Below are positions 52,555 through 61,069 of a stretch of DNA of 64,000 bases, in pieces. Each line of letters starts with the position of its first letter. Positions within the stretch are counted from its first letter, which is position 1. Source of the DNA: Novosphingobium silvae (GTDB lineage Bacteria; Pseudomonadota; Alphaproteobacteria; Sphingomonadales; Sphingomonadaceae); NCBI RefSeq assembly GCF_009856825.1, contig NZ_WVTD01000017.1, positions 1 through 64,000 of the forward strand, read 5' to 3'. The notes below the pieces were generated by a model. The model saw only the letters and a program-made list of their open reading frames with translations. It did not search any database and was not told where the DNA came from. The position numbers and the translations under genes were made by a program.

Positions 52555-53910
52555 TTAGTCCAGCTCGTCGTCCGGCAGGCCTACGGCGATGCGGCCTGCC
52601 TCGACCTGCTGCAGCGTGCGCCACGCCATGAGGCCCATGGCGACGTACGAGACCGCGCCTGCAAGAGCCGTGGCCCAGGCCGCGCCGCTCGGGCCCATGG
52701 GGATGAACTGCCACAGGCCGATGCCCAGCGCGCCCACCGCCAACAGCCGCGCCAGCAGCGACAGGCGCGCGCGGCCGGTGGAATGAAGCACCGGCTCGAA
52801 GGCCACGCTGGCAAGATCGAAGCTTGCCGCGACCGCCAGTGGCACCAGGATCGATGCCCCGCTCTCGAACGCCTCGCCGCCGATCATCGCCAGCAGCTGT
52901 TCGCCCGCGACGATCGCGACGAGGACGACCACGATCCCCGCCGCACCGGCGATCAGGGTGGTCTGCAGCGCCAGCTTGCGGAACTCCGCCGCCTTGGACG
53001 CCACCCGCACGCGCGCCACTTCGGCGTAGACCGAGCGGGTGAGCAACGTCGACAGCTTGCTCAGCGCCTGCGACAGCTGCGAGGCGAGGCGGTACAGGCC
53101 CGCCGCGCGCGTTCCGACCCAGCCGCCCACGACGAGCAGCGGCCCGTTCTTCATGGCCGCGTCGATGGTGGAGCCGGCATAAGTGATGAGGAAGAACCGC
53201 GTGACGCCGGGGTTCTCGTCCACCGCCTGCCGCCACTTGCCGAAGTTCGAGATGCGCACGGCCTGCGGGCAGAGCCGGCGCGCCATGATCCAGTAGAGGA
53301 TGGCCTCCAGGATGTCGATCGCGGCCCAGGCGGCCAGGAACCGGCCTACCGTGGGCCCCGTAGCCCAGATCGCCAGCGCCGCCACCAGCCGCCCGCTCGG
53401 CACGATGGCCTCCACGTAGACGGCCATGTCGAACCGGTTGAGCGCGCGAACGATGCCGGTGGGCGCCGAGACGAGCGCCCACAGCGAGCCGCAGCAGAAC
53501 CAGAACGCGAGGTCTATATAGTCGGGGTTGAGCTCCAGCACATGGGCGAAGCCATAGATCAGCACGGCCGCCAGCGCGCAGCCGATGACCGCGCCGACCG
53601 CGTCGAGCACGCCGCACAGCATTCCCAGGCGGCCGAACCTGTCCCAGTCCGAATTGTGGATGTGCTCGCTGCCATAGCGCACCACCACTCGCCAGGTCTG
53701 GAACCCGGCGATCGAGGTGATCGCCTGCGCCGTCCCGAAGATGAGCGAGAAGTGGCCGAAGTCCTTGAGGCCCAGAGTGCGCGTCAGGATGGCAAGATAG
53801 GCAAGGCCGCAGACGGCGCCGAAGCCCTTGCCGCCAAGCAGCCAGGCCGTGTTCTGGAGTATCCGCGCTAGTGGAGAGGCACTCTCCTGGCGGTCGCGTT
53901 TGGCGGGCAT
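52555..53910 (-). CDS. polysaccharide/lipid flippase of the MOP superfamily
   Basis: 451 residues, about 12-14 membrane helices (ILQNTAWLLGGKGFGAVCGL start, ILTRTLGLKDFGHFSLIFG as in Wzx proteins). It would move a lipid-linked sugar or head group across the inner membrane. The ATG at 53910 is taken; TTG 53946 is possible. It stands at the head of the 54-59 kb head-group cluster, which may supply its substrate. It differs clearly from the flippase in the island. Confidence 0.85.
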   Translation of the reverse strand: MPAKRDRQESASPLARILQNTAWLLGGKGFGAVCGLAYLAILTRTLGLKDFGHFSLIFGTAQAITSIAGFQTWRVVVRYGSEHIHNSDWDRFGRLGMLCGVLDAVGAVIGCALAAVLIYGFAHVLELNPDYIDLAFWFCCGSLWALVSAPTGIVRALNRFDMAVYVEAIVPSGRLVAALAIWATGPTVGRFLAAWAAIDILEAILYWIMARRLCPQAVRISNFGKWRQAVDENPGVTRFFLITYAGSTIDAAMKNGPLLVVGGWVGTRAAGLYRLASQLSQALSKLSTLLTRSVYAEVARVRVASKAAEFRKLALQTTLIAGAAGIVVVLVAIVAGEQLLAMIGGEAFESGASILVPLAVAASFDLASVAFEPVLHSTGRARLSLLARLLAVGALGIGLWQFIPMGPSGAAWATALAGAVSYVAMGLMAWRTLQQVEAGRIAVGLPDDELD

Positions 53911-54071
53911 CGCGGTGCATTTGGACGAGGGTGCCTTCACTTGCAAGGGATCACTCGTAGTTTGGGCGAAGTGTCGCGGATCGCCCGCGCCAGAGCTTTC
54001 CCTTTGGCCCGCCAGTCGCTAGATGCGCCTCATCTCCCCCCGATGCCTCTTGCGCAGACTGAACCTGGACC

Positions 54072-54827
54072 ATGATCGAACACGCCATCCTCCTCAGCGC
54101 CGGACAGGGCTCGCGCCTGCTCCCCCTCACCGCCGAGCGCCCCAAGTGCCTGATCGACTTCTCGGGCCGCTCGCTGATCGCTTGGCAGATCGAGATGCTG
54201 GCGCGTGCGGGCGTGAAGAAGATCGACGTCGTCACCGGCTTCATGACCGACATGCTGGAAGATCACCTGCGTTCGATCAGCGATCCGCGCGTGGATATCT
54301 CGATCCGCTTCAACCCCTTCTACAAGGTCGCGGACAACCTCGGCTCCTGCTGGATCGCGCGCGTGGCCATGCACGGGGACTTCATGATCCTGAACGGCGA
54401 CACGCTGGTGTCCGAGGAGATCGTCCACAAGGTGCAGGCGGGTGCCGCCGGTCCGGACGGCCAGCCCTGGCCGATCACGGTGACGGTGGACGTGAAGGCC
54501 GAGGGCTACGACAGCGACGACATGAAGGTGGAGCGCGAGGCGGACGGGCGGCTCGTCCACATCGGCAAGACCCTGACAGCGGCGCAATCGAACGCGGAGT
54601 CGATCGGCTTCCTGGCCTTCCGGGGCGAGGGCGCGGCCCTGTTCCGCGAAACCGTGCGGCAGGCGATGCGTACGCCCGAGGGCGTCCAGCACTGGTATCT
54701 CAAGGTGATTGATTCGATCGCGCCCACGGGCAAGGTCGGCACCGTCTCGATCGAGGGGCTCGACTGGGCGGAAGTCGATTTCCTGAACGATATCGAGATC
54801 GCGACCCGGCTCACCGACACCTGGTGA
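54072..54827 (+). CDS. sugar/polyol-phosphate cytidylyltransferase-like NTP transferase
   Basis: 251 residues. The nucleotidyltransferase start HAILLSAGQGSRLLPLTAER carries the GxGxR-type loop, followed by PKCLIDFSGRSLIAWQIEML with the catalytic Lys; FMILNGDTLVSEEI holds the metal Asp; WAEVDFLNDIEIAT is typical of choline- and inositol-phosphate cytidylyltransferases. It should activate a phosphorylated alcohol with CTP. It lies next to a CDP-alcohol phosphotransferase, the expected user of such a product. The alcohol is not identified. Confidence 0.8.
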   Translation: MIEHAILLSAGQGSRLLPLTAERPKCLIDFSGRSLIAWQIEMLARAGVKKIDVVTGFMTDMLEDHLRSISDPRVDISIRFNPFYKVADNLGSCWIARVAMHGDFMILNGDTLVSEEIVHKVQAGAAGPDGQPWPITVTVDVKAEGYDSDDMKVEREADGRLVHIGKTLTAAQSNAESIGFLAFRGEGAALFRETVRQAMRTPEGVQHWYLKVIDSIAPTGKVGTVSIEGLDWAEVDFLNDIEIATRLTDTW

Positions 54828-54886
54828 GCGCCACTAACGGGTGAGCACGGGCTGGGGGTCGCCCGGCCTTTTTGTCTAGGCCGCGT

Positions 54887-55318
54887 CTAGGCGGCGAAAT
54901 GCCCTTTCAGCCATGCGGCGAAGCCTGTCAGCCCTTCGCCCTCCAGCGCAACGGCATGGCCAAGGTCGGGGAGCTTGGGCCAGCCGCAGTCCACGAACTC
55001 GCGCCCCTGCCACTCGCGCGAGCCTTCGTAGCGGGGGATGACATGGAAGTGGACGTGGGGGTCCACCATCATCAGCATCAGGTAATTGAGCCTGGCATGG
55101 CCCACCGCGCGCGAAAGGGCCGCTTCGATCTGCGAGGTCACGGTCTTGAGCTCGGCATGGGCTTCGGCCGGAAGATCGCCGAAGGCCGTGGCATCGCTCC
55201 TGGCTGCGAGCACCAGCGACCCCAGCGTGGGCTGCGCCGGGCGAGCCAGAACCAGCCAGTGCTCGTATTGAGCCACAAGGCTGGCGGGAAAGCCGAACTT
55301 CTCGATGGTGGTGTTCAC
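54887..55318 (-). CDS. HIT-family protein
   Basis: 143 residues of the histidine triad fold: EHWLVLARPAQPTLGSLVLA, and PHVHFHVIPRYEGSREWQGR, with the HxHxH triad. HIT proteins hydrolyse or transfer nucleotides (AMP/CMP from nucleotide-alcohol esters). The GTG at 55318 follows GGAGGG and lies 5 bases after the stop of the CDP-alcohol gene, so the two are one operon. A role in recycling or removing CDP-alcohol is possible. Confidence 0.85.
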   Translation of the reverse strand: MNTTIEKFGFPASLVAQYEHWLVLARPAQPTLGSLVLAARSDATAFGDLPAEAHAELKTVTSQIEAALSRAVGHARLNYLMLMMVDPHVHFHVIPRYEGSREWQGREFVDCGWPKLPDLGHAVALEGEGLTGFAAWLKGHFAA

Positions 55319-55323
55319 GTCTC

Positions 55324-56457
55324 TCAGCCCTCCGATAACCACGAGGTGATCGTACCGCCGCGGGCCATGACGATCCAGGCCTGCACGAGGCGCACGGCGT
55401 GGATCAGGCACGAGATGGCCGTCCACCACGCGACCGCGACAAGGCCGAGATCGGGCCGCGCGAGGGCCGTCGCGACGACAAGGATGACCATGTTCGGGTT
55501 GCGCCGCGCGGTGACGAGGCGGAACCGGCTGTCGAACCGCCGCCAGACGTGGATGTGCATCCCGGCCTGCCGGATGAAGATGCCCTCGATCACGCGCTGG
55601 ACGACATAGCCGCCCTGGATCACGCCCTGCACCCACCAGAAGGTCGCCGGATCGTAGGCGAGGCCCCAGGCGCCGAGCCCGGTTGCCCAGAACCACCACC
55701 AGAACGGCGGATGGACAAGGTCCATGCCATGGTCGAACACATTGCCCCAGGCAGAGGACGTGATCGTGCAGCGCGCCAGCTTGCCGTCCACGGTATCGAG
55801 CACCATGAAGACGAGCCCCGTCGCCATTCCCGCCCAATAGTGGCCATAGGCGAAGAGCACTGTCGCTGCCACGCAGAACGCCGCGCCCACGGCGGTGACC
55901 ATGTTCGGCGTCACGCCCAGCGCGGCGCAGATGCGGGTCAGCACCAGCGCCCATTCGGGCCAGAGATATTTGGTGAGCAGATCGGTCACGCCCTTGTAGG
56001 CGCCGAAATAGCTGGCGCGCTCGATGGGGCGGATGGTTGCAGGCTCGAGCGCCCGGAGGAACGGCGTCTCGCGCTTGCGAAGCTGCTTGTTCTCGACCGT
56101 GGGGCCATCCTCGAAGGCGATCACGTCTAGGCCCTGTGCATCGGCGAGGGGCGCGCCCGTGGCCATGGCGGCCTCGATCCGCGCCGCCTGCGAGGCATTG
56201 GCGGCATGGGCCAGCGCCGGAACGCCGCCCAGCGTCAGCACCATGCCGGGCCTTGCGACGACATGCCCGAACCATGCCGGGTCCCAGGCATGGGCCGCGT
56301 TCGACAGGATGGCTGCGCCCTGCGGCACCTGCTCGGCAGGCTCGAGCCCGGCGGCGCGGGCGATCCGCCCGACTCGCTGCGCCATGGTGAGACCCCACAG
56401 CTTCACGGGGTTGGCGCCGACCACGACGACCGGCAGCACCTGTTGTTTCTGGATCAT
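55324..56457 (-). CDS. CDP-alcohol phosphotransferase with degenerate NTP-transferase-like domain
   Basis: 377 residues. The C-terminal part (150-377) is a membrane CDP-alcohol phosphotransferase: VFMVLDTVDGKLARCT plus SSAWGNVFDHGMDL give the DGxxAR...GxxxDxxxD site; six helices. The N-terminal part (1-140; VLPVVVVGANPVKLWGLTMA) looks like a MobA-type nucleotidyltransferase that has lost its GxGxR loop. The linker SYFGAYKGVTDLLTKYLW resembles that of bifunctional inositol-phosphate cytidylyltransferase/DIPP synthases. It probably joins a CDP-polyol to a lipid or alcohol; the true CTP enzyme may be the separate gene at 54072. Confidence 0.75.
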   Translation of the reverse strand: MIQKQQVLPVVVVGANPVKLWGLTMAQRVGRIARAAGLEPAEQVPQGAAILSNAAHAWDPAWFGHVVARPGMVLTLGGVPALAHAANASQAARIEAAMATGAPLADAQGLDVIAFEDGPTVENKQLRKRETPFLRALEPATIRPIERASYFGAYKGVTDLLTKYLWPEWALVLTRICAALGVTPNMVTAVGAAFCVAATVLFAYGHYWAGMATGLVFMVLDTVDGKLARCTITSSAWGNVFDHGMDLVHPPFWWWFWATGLGAWGLAYDPATFWWVQGVIQGGYVVQRVIEGIFIRQAGMHIHVWRRFDSRFRLVTARRNPNMVILVVATALARPDLGLVAVAWWTAISCLIHAVRLVQAWIVMARGGTITSWLSEG

Positions 56458-56582
56458 GACGCCTGCCCGTAATGGCTTGGGCCCGGGCTGGCAATCGGCA
56501 CCGGACGGCCCGGAGCATGGGCCTCGCCGCCGCAAAGCGACGGTGGCCCGCAGGCAACAGCTGCCATTGAACTGTAACCTTA

Positions 56583-57680
56583 ATGTGTCATGCAATGTTT
56601 CCTGATGATTTTCCCAACACGCATCCCTACATGGAGGGCGTGTACGGAAGCATTTACGAATTCGAAGCGCTGCCGGTCTTCGGTGAGCCTGCACGGCGCG
56701 ATGGCCGTCCCGTGCGCCCGGCCCGCCGGGGGCGCGCCGTTCCGCTCGTCGGAATCGTGCGCAATCCGCGCAGCCACCGCAACAAGGGCGTCGCGCCCGA
56801 GATGGCGGACTGTTCCAACATCCTGACGCAGACCCCCGGCACGCGCGAGGAACTGCACTACACCCTGGCCGAGTTCGCCCGTCGCGGGATCGACTATCTT
56901 GTCGTCGACGGCGGCGACGGCACCGTGCGCGACGTGCTGTCCTGCGGCTCCGACATTTTCGGGGACGACTGGCCGACCTTCATCGTGCTGCCCAAGGGCA
57001 AGACCAATGCCCTTGCGGTGGACCTTGGGTTGCCGACGCACTGGTCGCTCGCCGAAGCGCTCGCGGCCGCGCAGCGCCGGGGCACCCTCTCCCGCCGCCC
57101 GCTGCGCATCTCGCCCCGGGACGGCAGCGGCCGCTCGGTGCTCGGTTTCGTGCTCGGCACCGGCATCTTCGCCCGTGCGACCGAGGCGGGCCAGGAAGTG
57201 CACCGGCGGGGCGCGTTCAACAGCTTCGCGGTCGGGCTCTCGATCCTCGCCGCCATCATCGGTGCCCTTTTCGGCCGCGCCGGCAACATCTGGCGCGCGA
57301 CGACACCCACCCGCATCGTTGACCGCAACAGCGGCCGCCACCTGCCTTATGCCGGGCGCGGCCGCTCCGACGAGCGGTTCCTGACGTTCGCGACCACGTT
57401 CGAGCGTTTCCCGCTCGGTGCGCGGCCGTTCGGGCGCAACCCCGCTCCCGGGCTCAAGCTCGCAGTGATCGATTCGCCGGTGCGCTGGATCGTGGCGCTG
57501 CTTCCCGCGATCATGTTCGGCCTCAAGGGTGACTTCCTCACCCGCAACGGCGCCAAGCGCTTTGCCGCGAACGACCTCGATCTCGACATCGGCGGCTCCT
57601 TCATCCTCGATGGCGAAGCGTTCCCTGCCGGGCGCTATGTGCTGGACGAAGGCCCGCAGATCAATTTCGTGGTTCCCTGA
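56583..57680 (+). CDS. diacylglycerol kinase-family lipid kinase
   Basis: 365 residues. DAGK catalytic start VGIVRNPRSHRNKGVAPEM (PxS/GR-like), the nucleotide motif DYLVVDGGDGTVRDVLS (GGDGT), VLPKGKTNALAVDLGLP (GTxN-like) and a C-terminal IGGSFILDGEAFPAG. It would phosphorylate a lipid alcohol such as diacylglycerol, ceramide or undecaprenol. ATG at 56583; the first 25 residues may not be real and ATG 56631 is an alternative. Divergent from the CDP-alcohol gene. Confidence 0.82.
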   Translation: MCHAMFPDDFPNTHPYMEGVYGSIYEFEALPVFGEPARRDGRPVRPARRGRAVPLVGIVRNPRSHRNKGVAPEMADCSNILTQTPGTREELHYTLAEFARRGIDYLVVDGGDGTVRDVLSCGSDIFGDDWPTFIVLPKGKTNALAVDLGLPTHWSLAEALAAAQRRGTLSRRPLRISPRDGSGRSVLGFVLGTGIFARATEAGQEVHRRGAFNSFAVGLSILAAIIGALFGRAGNIWRATTPTRIVDRNSGRHLPYAGRGRSDERFLTFATTFERFPLGARPFGRNPAPGLKLAVIDSPVRWIVALLPAIMFGLKGDFLTRNGAKRFAANDLDLDIGGSFILDGEAFPAGRYVLDEGPQINFVVP

Positions 57681-57738
57681 AGTCCGATCCCCTGACGGCC
57701 TGAGCCCTGAGGCCTTGTAATTGGCGCGGGCCTGCCCG

Positions 57739-58659
57739 ATGCACGCCGGCATGATCGAAGACCCGCTCCTTGCACGCACCGCCGCCGCGCTCGACCGCGA
57801 TGTCGTGCCCGAAGTGCGTGCCTTCGCCCAGCGCCTGGGCGAAAGCTCCGGGGCGCTCGGCGTGCTGTTCTACGGCTCGAACCTGCGCACCGGCTCGCTC
57901 GAGGGCGTGCTGGACTTCTACGTGCTGCTGCCCGGCCGCCAGGTGGAGCGCATCTGGCCGCGCGTCAGCTATCATGAATGGGAGTGCGACGGCGTACCGC
58001 TGCGCGCCAAGGTCGCCACGATGGCGCTCGAGACGTTCCGCGCCGCCGCCGCAGGGGAAAGGCTCGATACCACGATCTGGGCCCGCTTCGTCCAGCCAAG
58101 CGCGCTTGCATGGGAGCGCGACGAGGCTTCCCGCAGCGCCATAGCCGGCGCCGTGGCTGAAGCCGCGCGCACTGCCGCCCGCCTCGCCGTCGCGCTGGGG
58201 CCGGACGTCGGGACCGCCGAGGATTACTGGCGCGCCTTGTTCCGCGCCACCTATGCGGCCGAATTCCGGGTGGAGAAGGCAGGACGCGAGGATTCGATCC
58301 TCGCCGCCAACCGCGAGCACTTCGCCGGGCTCCTGCCTCTGGCGCTGAGCGCGCAGGGCATCTCCTTCACCCGCGAAGGCGAAGTCATCCGCCCGGCGGT
58401 ACGCGGCCGCAGCCGCGTCCTTTCGTGGTGGCGGCGCAGGCGGCGGATGGGCAAGCCCTACAATGTCCTTCGCCTCGTCAAGGCATCCACCACTTTCGAG
58501 GGCGCGGCCCGCTACGCCGCCTGGAAGATCGAGCGGCATACCGGCGTGCCGGTCGACATCACTCCCTGGCGCGAGCGGCATCCCGTGCTCGCGGCGCCCG
58601 GCGTTCTCTGGCAGGTCTGGCGGCGGCGCAGGGCGCAGGCCCGGCAGGCGCGCGCGTGA
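57739..58659 (+). CDS. putative nucleotidyltransferase, Tam41-like
   Basis: About 306 residues. Residues 40-70 read LGVLFYGSNLRTGSLEGVLD then FYVLLPG, a G-S...D-F-x-V nucleotidyltransferase pattern much like the mitochondrial CDP-diacylglycerol synthase Tam41. The rest includes VPLRAKVATMALETFR and a basic C-terminal helix (RRRRAQARQAR). If correct it would use CTP with a phosphatidic-acid-like lipid made by the neighbouring kinase. Start uncertain: TTG 57721, ATG 57739 or 57751. Coupled to the next gene by TGATG. The family call is tentative. Confidence 0.55.
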   Translation: MHAGMIEDPLLARTAAALDRDVVPEVRAFAQRLGESSGALGVLFYGSNLRTGSLEGVLDFYVLLPGRQVERIWPRVSYHEWECDGVPLRAKVATMALETFRAAAAGERLDTTIWARFVQPSALAWERDEASRSAIAGAVAEAARTAARLAVALGPDVGTAEDYWRALFRATYAAEFRVEKAGREDSILAANREHFAGLLPLALSAQGISFTREGEVIRPAVRGRSRVLSWWRRRRRMGKPYNVLRLVKASTTFEGAARYAAWKIERHTGVPVDITPWRERHPVLAAPGVLWQVWRRRRAQARQARA

Positions 58660-59441
58660 TGCCGGGCCACTCCCCCGCCGCTCTGGTGCTGGCCGGTTCG
58701 CGCCCGGGTGCTCCCGATCCGGTGGCAGCGGCCGAGGGGGTCTCGCACAAGGCCCTGGTGCAGATCGCCGGCCGCCCGATGCTGGCGCACGTGGTTTCGG
58801 CCCTTCGCGCGGCGGGGATCGAGCGGATAGCGGTTTCCGCCAGCGACAAGGCGGTACGCGCGCTTGCCTGTGAGCTTGGATGCGAGGTCCTGGAGACGGG
58901 CCCGGGGCCAAGCGCCAGCGTGGCGATCGGCCTTGAAGCCCTTGGCGCGCCCCTGCTCGTCACCACCAGCGACCATGCCCTGCTGCAGGGCCGCTGGGTG
59001 CGCGACTTCATCGCGGATACTCCTGACAGAAGCGACGTCGCGGTTCTCCTCGCCCGCCGCGAGGCGATCGAGGCGGCGGTGCCGGGCAGCCGGCGCACGT
59101 ACCTGCGCTTCGCCGATGGGCACTGGTCGGGCTGCAACCTCTTCCTGCTGGCGACGCCGCGCGCAGGCCTTGCCATCGATACGTGGAAGATCGTCGAGGC
59201 GGATCGCAAGCGCCCCTGGCGCATCGCCGCCCGCCTCGGCCTTGGCATGCTTGCCGGCTATGCGCTCGGCCGCCTCACGCTGGCGGCAGCGATCGCGCGC
59301 CTCGGGCGCAGGATCGGCATCGAGGCGAGCCTTGTCGCTGCGCGCGACGGGCTTGCGGCGGTGGACGTGGACAAGCCCGAGGACCTTGCCGATGCCCGGG
59401 CGAGGCTGGAGCCCCCGCTCCCGCCCCCGCCGTGCGCCTGA
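58659..59441 (+). CDS. MobA-like NTP transferase
   Basis: 260 residues. ALVLAGSRPGAPDPVAAAEG replaces the usual GxGxRM loop but keeps LAGSRPG; HKALVQIAGRPMLAHVVSAL holds the Lys; LVTTSDHALLQGRWVRDFI holds the metal Asp. A MobA/IspD-like fold. The C-terminal 60 residues include a hydrophobic stretch (LGLGMLAGYALGRLTLAAAI), unusual for a soluble transferase. ATG at 58659 overlaps the previous stop. Substrate unknown, probably a second CTP- or sugar-activation step in the same pathway. Confidence 0.72.
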   Translation: MPGHSPAALVLAGSRPGAPDPVAAAEGVSHKALVQIAGRPMLAHVVSALRAAGIERIAVSASDKAVRALACELGCEVLETGPGPSASVAIGLEALGAPLLVTTSDHALLQGRWVRDFIADTPDRSDVAVLLARREAIEAAVPGSRRTYLRFADGHWSGCNLFLLATPRAGLAIDTWKIVEADRKRPWRIAARLGLGMLAGYALGRLTLAAAIARLGRRIGIEASLVAARDGLAAVDVDKPEDLADARARLEPPLPPPPCA

Positions 59442-59466
59442 GCCCGCGGCGACCGGCCGCCCCGCG

Positions 59467-59970
59467 TCACATGTACTTCATCTGCACCCGGATCGTCTTG
59501 ACCCCGCGGCCGACGGGCACGCCCACCTTGCTGTAGCTCGGCTTGCCCAGGTTGAAGATGTTGATCGGAGGATTGTTCGACATCGCCCCGCCATCGGTGC
59601 GGATGTCGGTGCCGCCGTTGCCGTTGACATCGTGGCGCACGGCGATGGCATAAGTGCCGGAAGCGGGCAGCGGCACGCAGAAGGTCATCGTCCCTGCACG
59701 GGCCGGAACCTCGATGCGCGAGAGCCACTTGCCCTTCTGCAGCCATTCGCCCGCCGTTGCCCGATAGGACTGCACGCGGACCTTTCCGGAGGACGCCTTC
59801 ACGCCATCGACCGTGACCATGAGCGCGGGGCCCTTGTCGGACGTGCAGCGGCTCATGTCGTTGCGGATCTCGTCGCGGTACTCGGCACGGCCTTGCGCCA
59901 GAGCAGGCACCGGAGCGGTGAGCCCGACGGCGGCCACGGCGGCCAGCACAGCGGACAGTCGGTAAGGCAT
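59467..59970 (-). CDS. DUF2141 secreted protein
   Basis: 167 residues: a signal peptide (MPYRLSAVLAAVAAVGLTAP...ALAQ), then a beta-sandwich DUF2141 domain (VKASSGKVRVQSYR, TMTFCVPLPASGTYAIAVRH, DVNGNGGTDIRTDG, PYSKVGVPV-like end). Periplasmic, function unknown, common in sphingomonads. ATG at 59970 follows GAGGATCG; the upstream ATG at 60003 lacks a ribosome site. Confidence 0.85.
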   Translation of the reverse strand: MPYRLSAVLAAVAAVGLTAPVPALAQGRAEYRDEIRNDMSRCTSDKGPALMVTVDGVKASSGKVRVQSYRATAGEWLQKGKWLSRIEVPARAGTMTFCVPLPASGTYAIAVRHDVNGNGGTDIRTDGGAMSNNPPINIFNLGKPSYSKVGVPVGRGVKTIRVQMKYM

Positions 59971-60312
59971 TGCGGTCGATCCTCTGGAAGTGGTGGTGGT
60001 CATGTCGTTTCCATCTAGTGAGCTTGCCGGGCGCGGGCCACCGCCTGTTCGCCGCGGCACCTGTTTTCTGTCCCGGCCGCCGCGCAAAGGCGCATGGGGC
60101 AAACCCTGTTAATGACGCCAGGATGCACGCGCCGCCGTGAATGCGCAGTGAACTCGCCGTTCTGCCGCTTGCAAGCAACGGCTGGTCTTCGGAGCCGACG
60201 CGCGCCGGTGCAGGCAGGCGCCGCAACATGGCGTGTGGAAAACGCCTCGACAGCGCTTGTCGCCCCCAGATCTGGTGGCGTATCCCGAGCGCAAGGAGTT
60301 GCGTTACCGGCC

Positions 60313-60975
60313 ATGACAATCCCGCTGATTTCCCCATCGATCCTGTCCGCCGACTTCGCCCGGCTCGGGGAGGAAGTCCGCGCCATCGACGAGGCCGGTG
60401 CCGACTGGATCCACGTCGACGTGATGGACGGCCATTTCGTGCCCAACATCACCATCGGCCCCGCCGTGGTGAAGGCGCTGCGCCCGCACAGCGCAAAGCC
60501 GTTCGACGTGCACCTGATGATCTCGCCGGTGGACGCCTATCTCGAGGCTTTCGCGGAAGCAGGCGCGGACTACATCACCGTCCACCCCGAGGCGGGGCCG
60601 CATGTCCACCGCACGGTGCAGACGATCCGCAACCTCGGCAAGAAGGCGGGCATCTCGCTCAATCCGGCAACCCCCGCCAAGATGCTGGACTACCTGATCG
60701 ACGAGATCGACCTCGTCCTCATCATGAGCGTGAACCCGGGCTTCGGCGGCCAGAGCTTCATCTCCAGCCAGCTTCGCAAGATCGAGGCGGTGCGCAAGAT
60801 GATCGACAAGTCGGGCCGCGACATCCGCCTCGAAGTCGATGGCGGGGTCGATGCCAAGACCGCTCCGCTGTGCGTGGCCGCCGGCGCGGACGTGCTGGTG
60901 GCGGGCTCCGCAACCTTCCGCGGCGGAGCGACGCAGTACGCCGCGAACATCCAGACGCTCAAGGGCCTGGCCTAG
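60313..60975 (+). CDS. rpe: ribulose-phosphate 3-epimerase
   Basis: 220 residues, TIM barrel. ISPSILSADFARLGEEV, the catalytic VDVMDGHFVPNITIGP (Asp and His), FDVHLMISPVDAYLEAF, SVNPGFGGQSFI and EVDGGVDAKTAPLCVAAGAD are all present. It interconverts ribulose-5-phosphate and xylulose-5-phosphate. The ATG at 60313 is the first with family similarity; AGGAG lies about 15 bases upstream. Confidence 0.96.
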   Translation: MTIPLISPSILSADFARLGEEVRAIDEAGADWIHVDVMDGHFVPNITIGPAVVKALRPHSAKPFDVHLMISPVDAYLEAFAEAGADYITVHPEAGPHVHRTVQTIRNLGKKAGISLNPATPAKMLDYLIDEIDLVLIMSVNPGFGGQSFISSQLRKIEAVRKMIDKSGRDIRLEVDGGVDAKTAPLCVAAGADVLVAGSATFRGGATQYAANIQTLKGLA

Positions 60976-61069
60976 GGTGGAACCGGCCTCACACCCGACC
61001 TCTCGAACCAAGGGGAACCCGGAAGCAGACCGGGCCATTCCCCTGTCCGATGCGGCAGGCGAGGGTGTG

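Noticed and set aside
54828..54886. GC-rich hairpin with TTTTT after the cytidylyltransferase gene
   Set aside because: The stem is short (GGGC/GCCC) with an uneven loop; it may be a terminator but I could not support it well.
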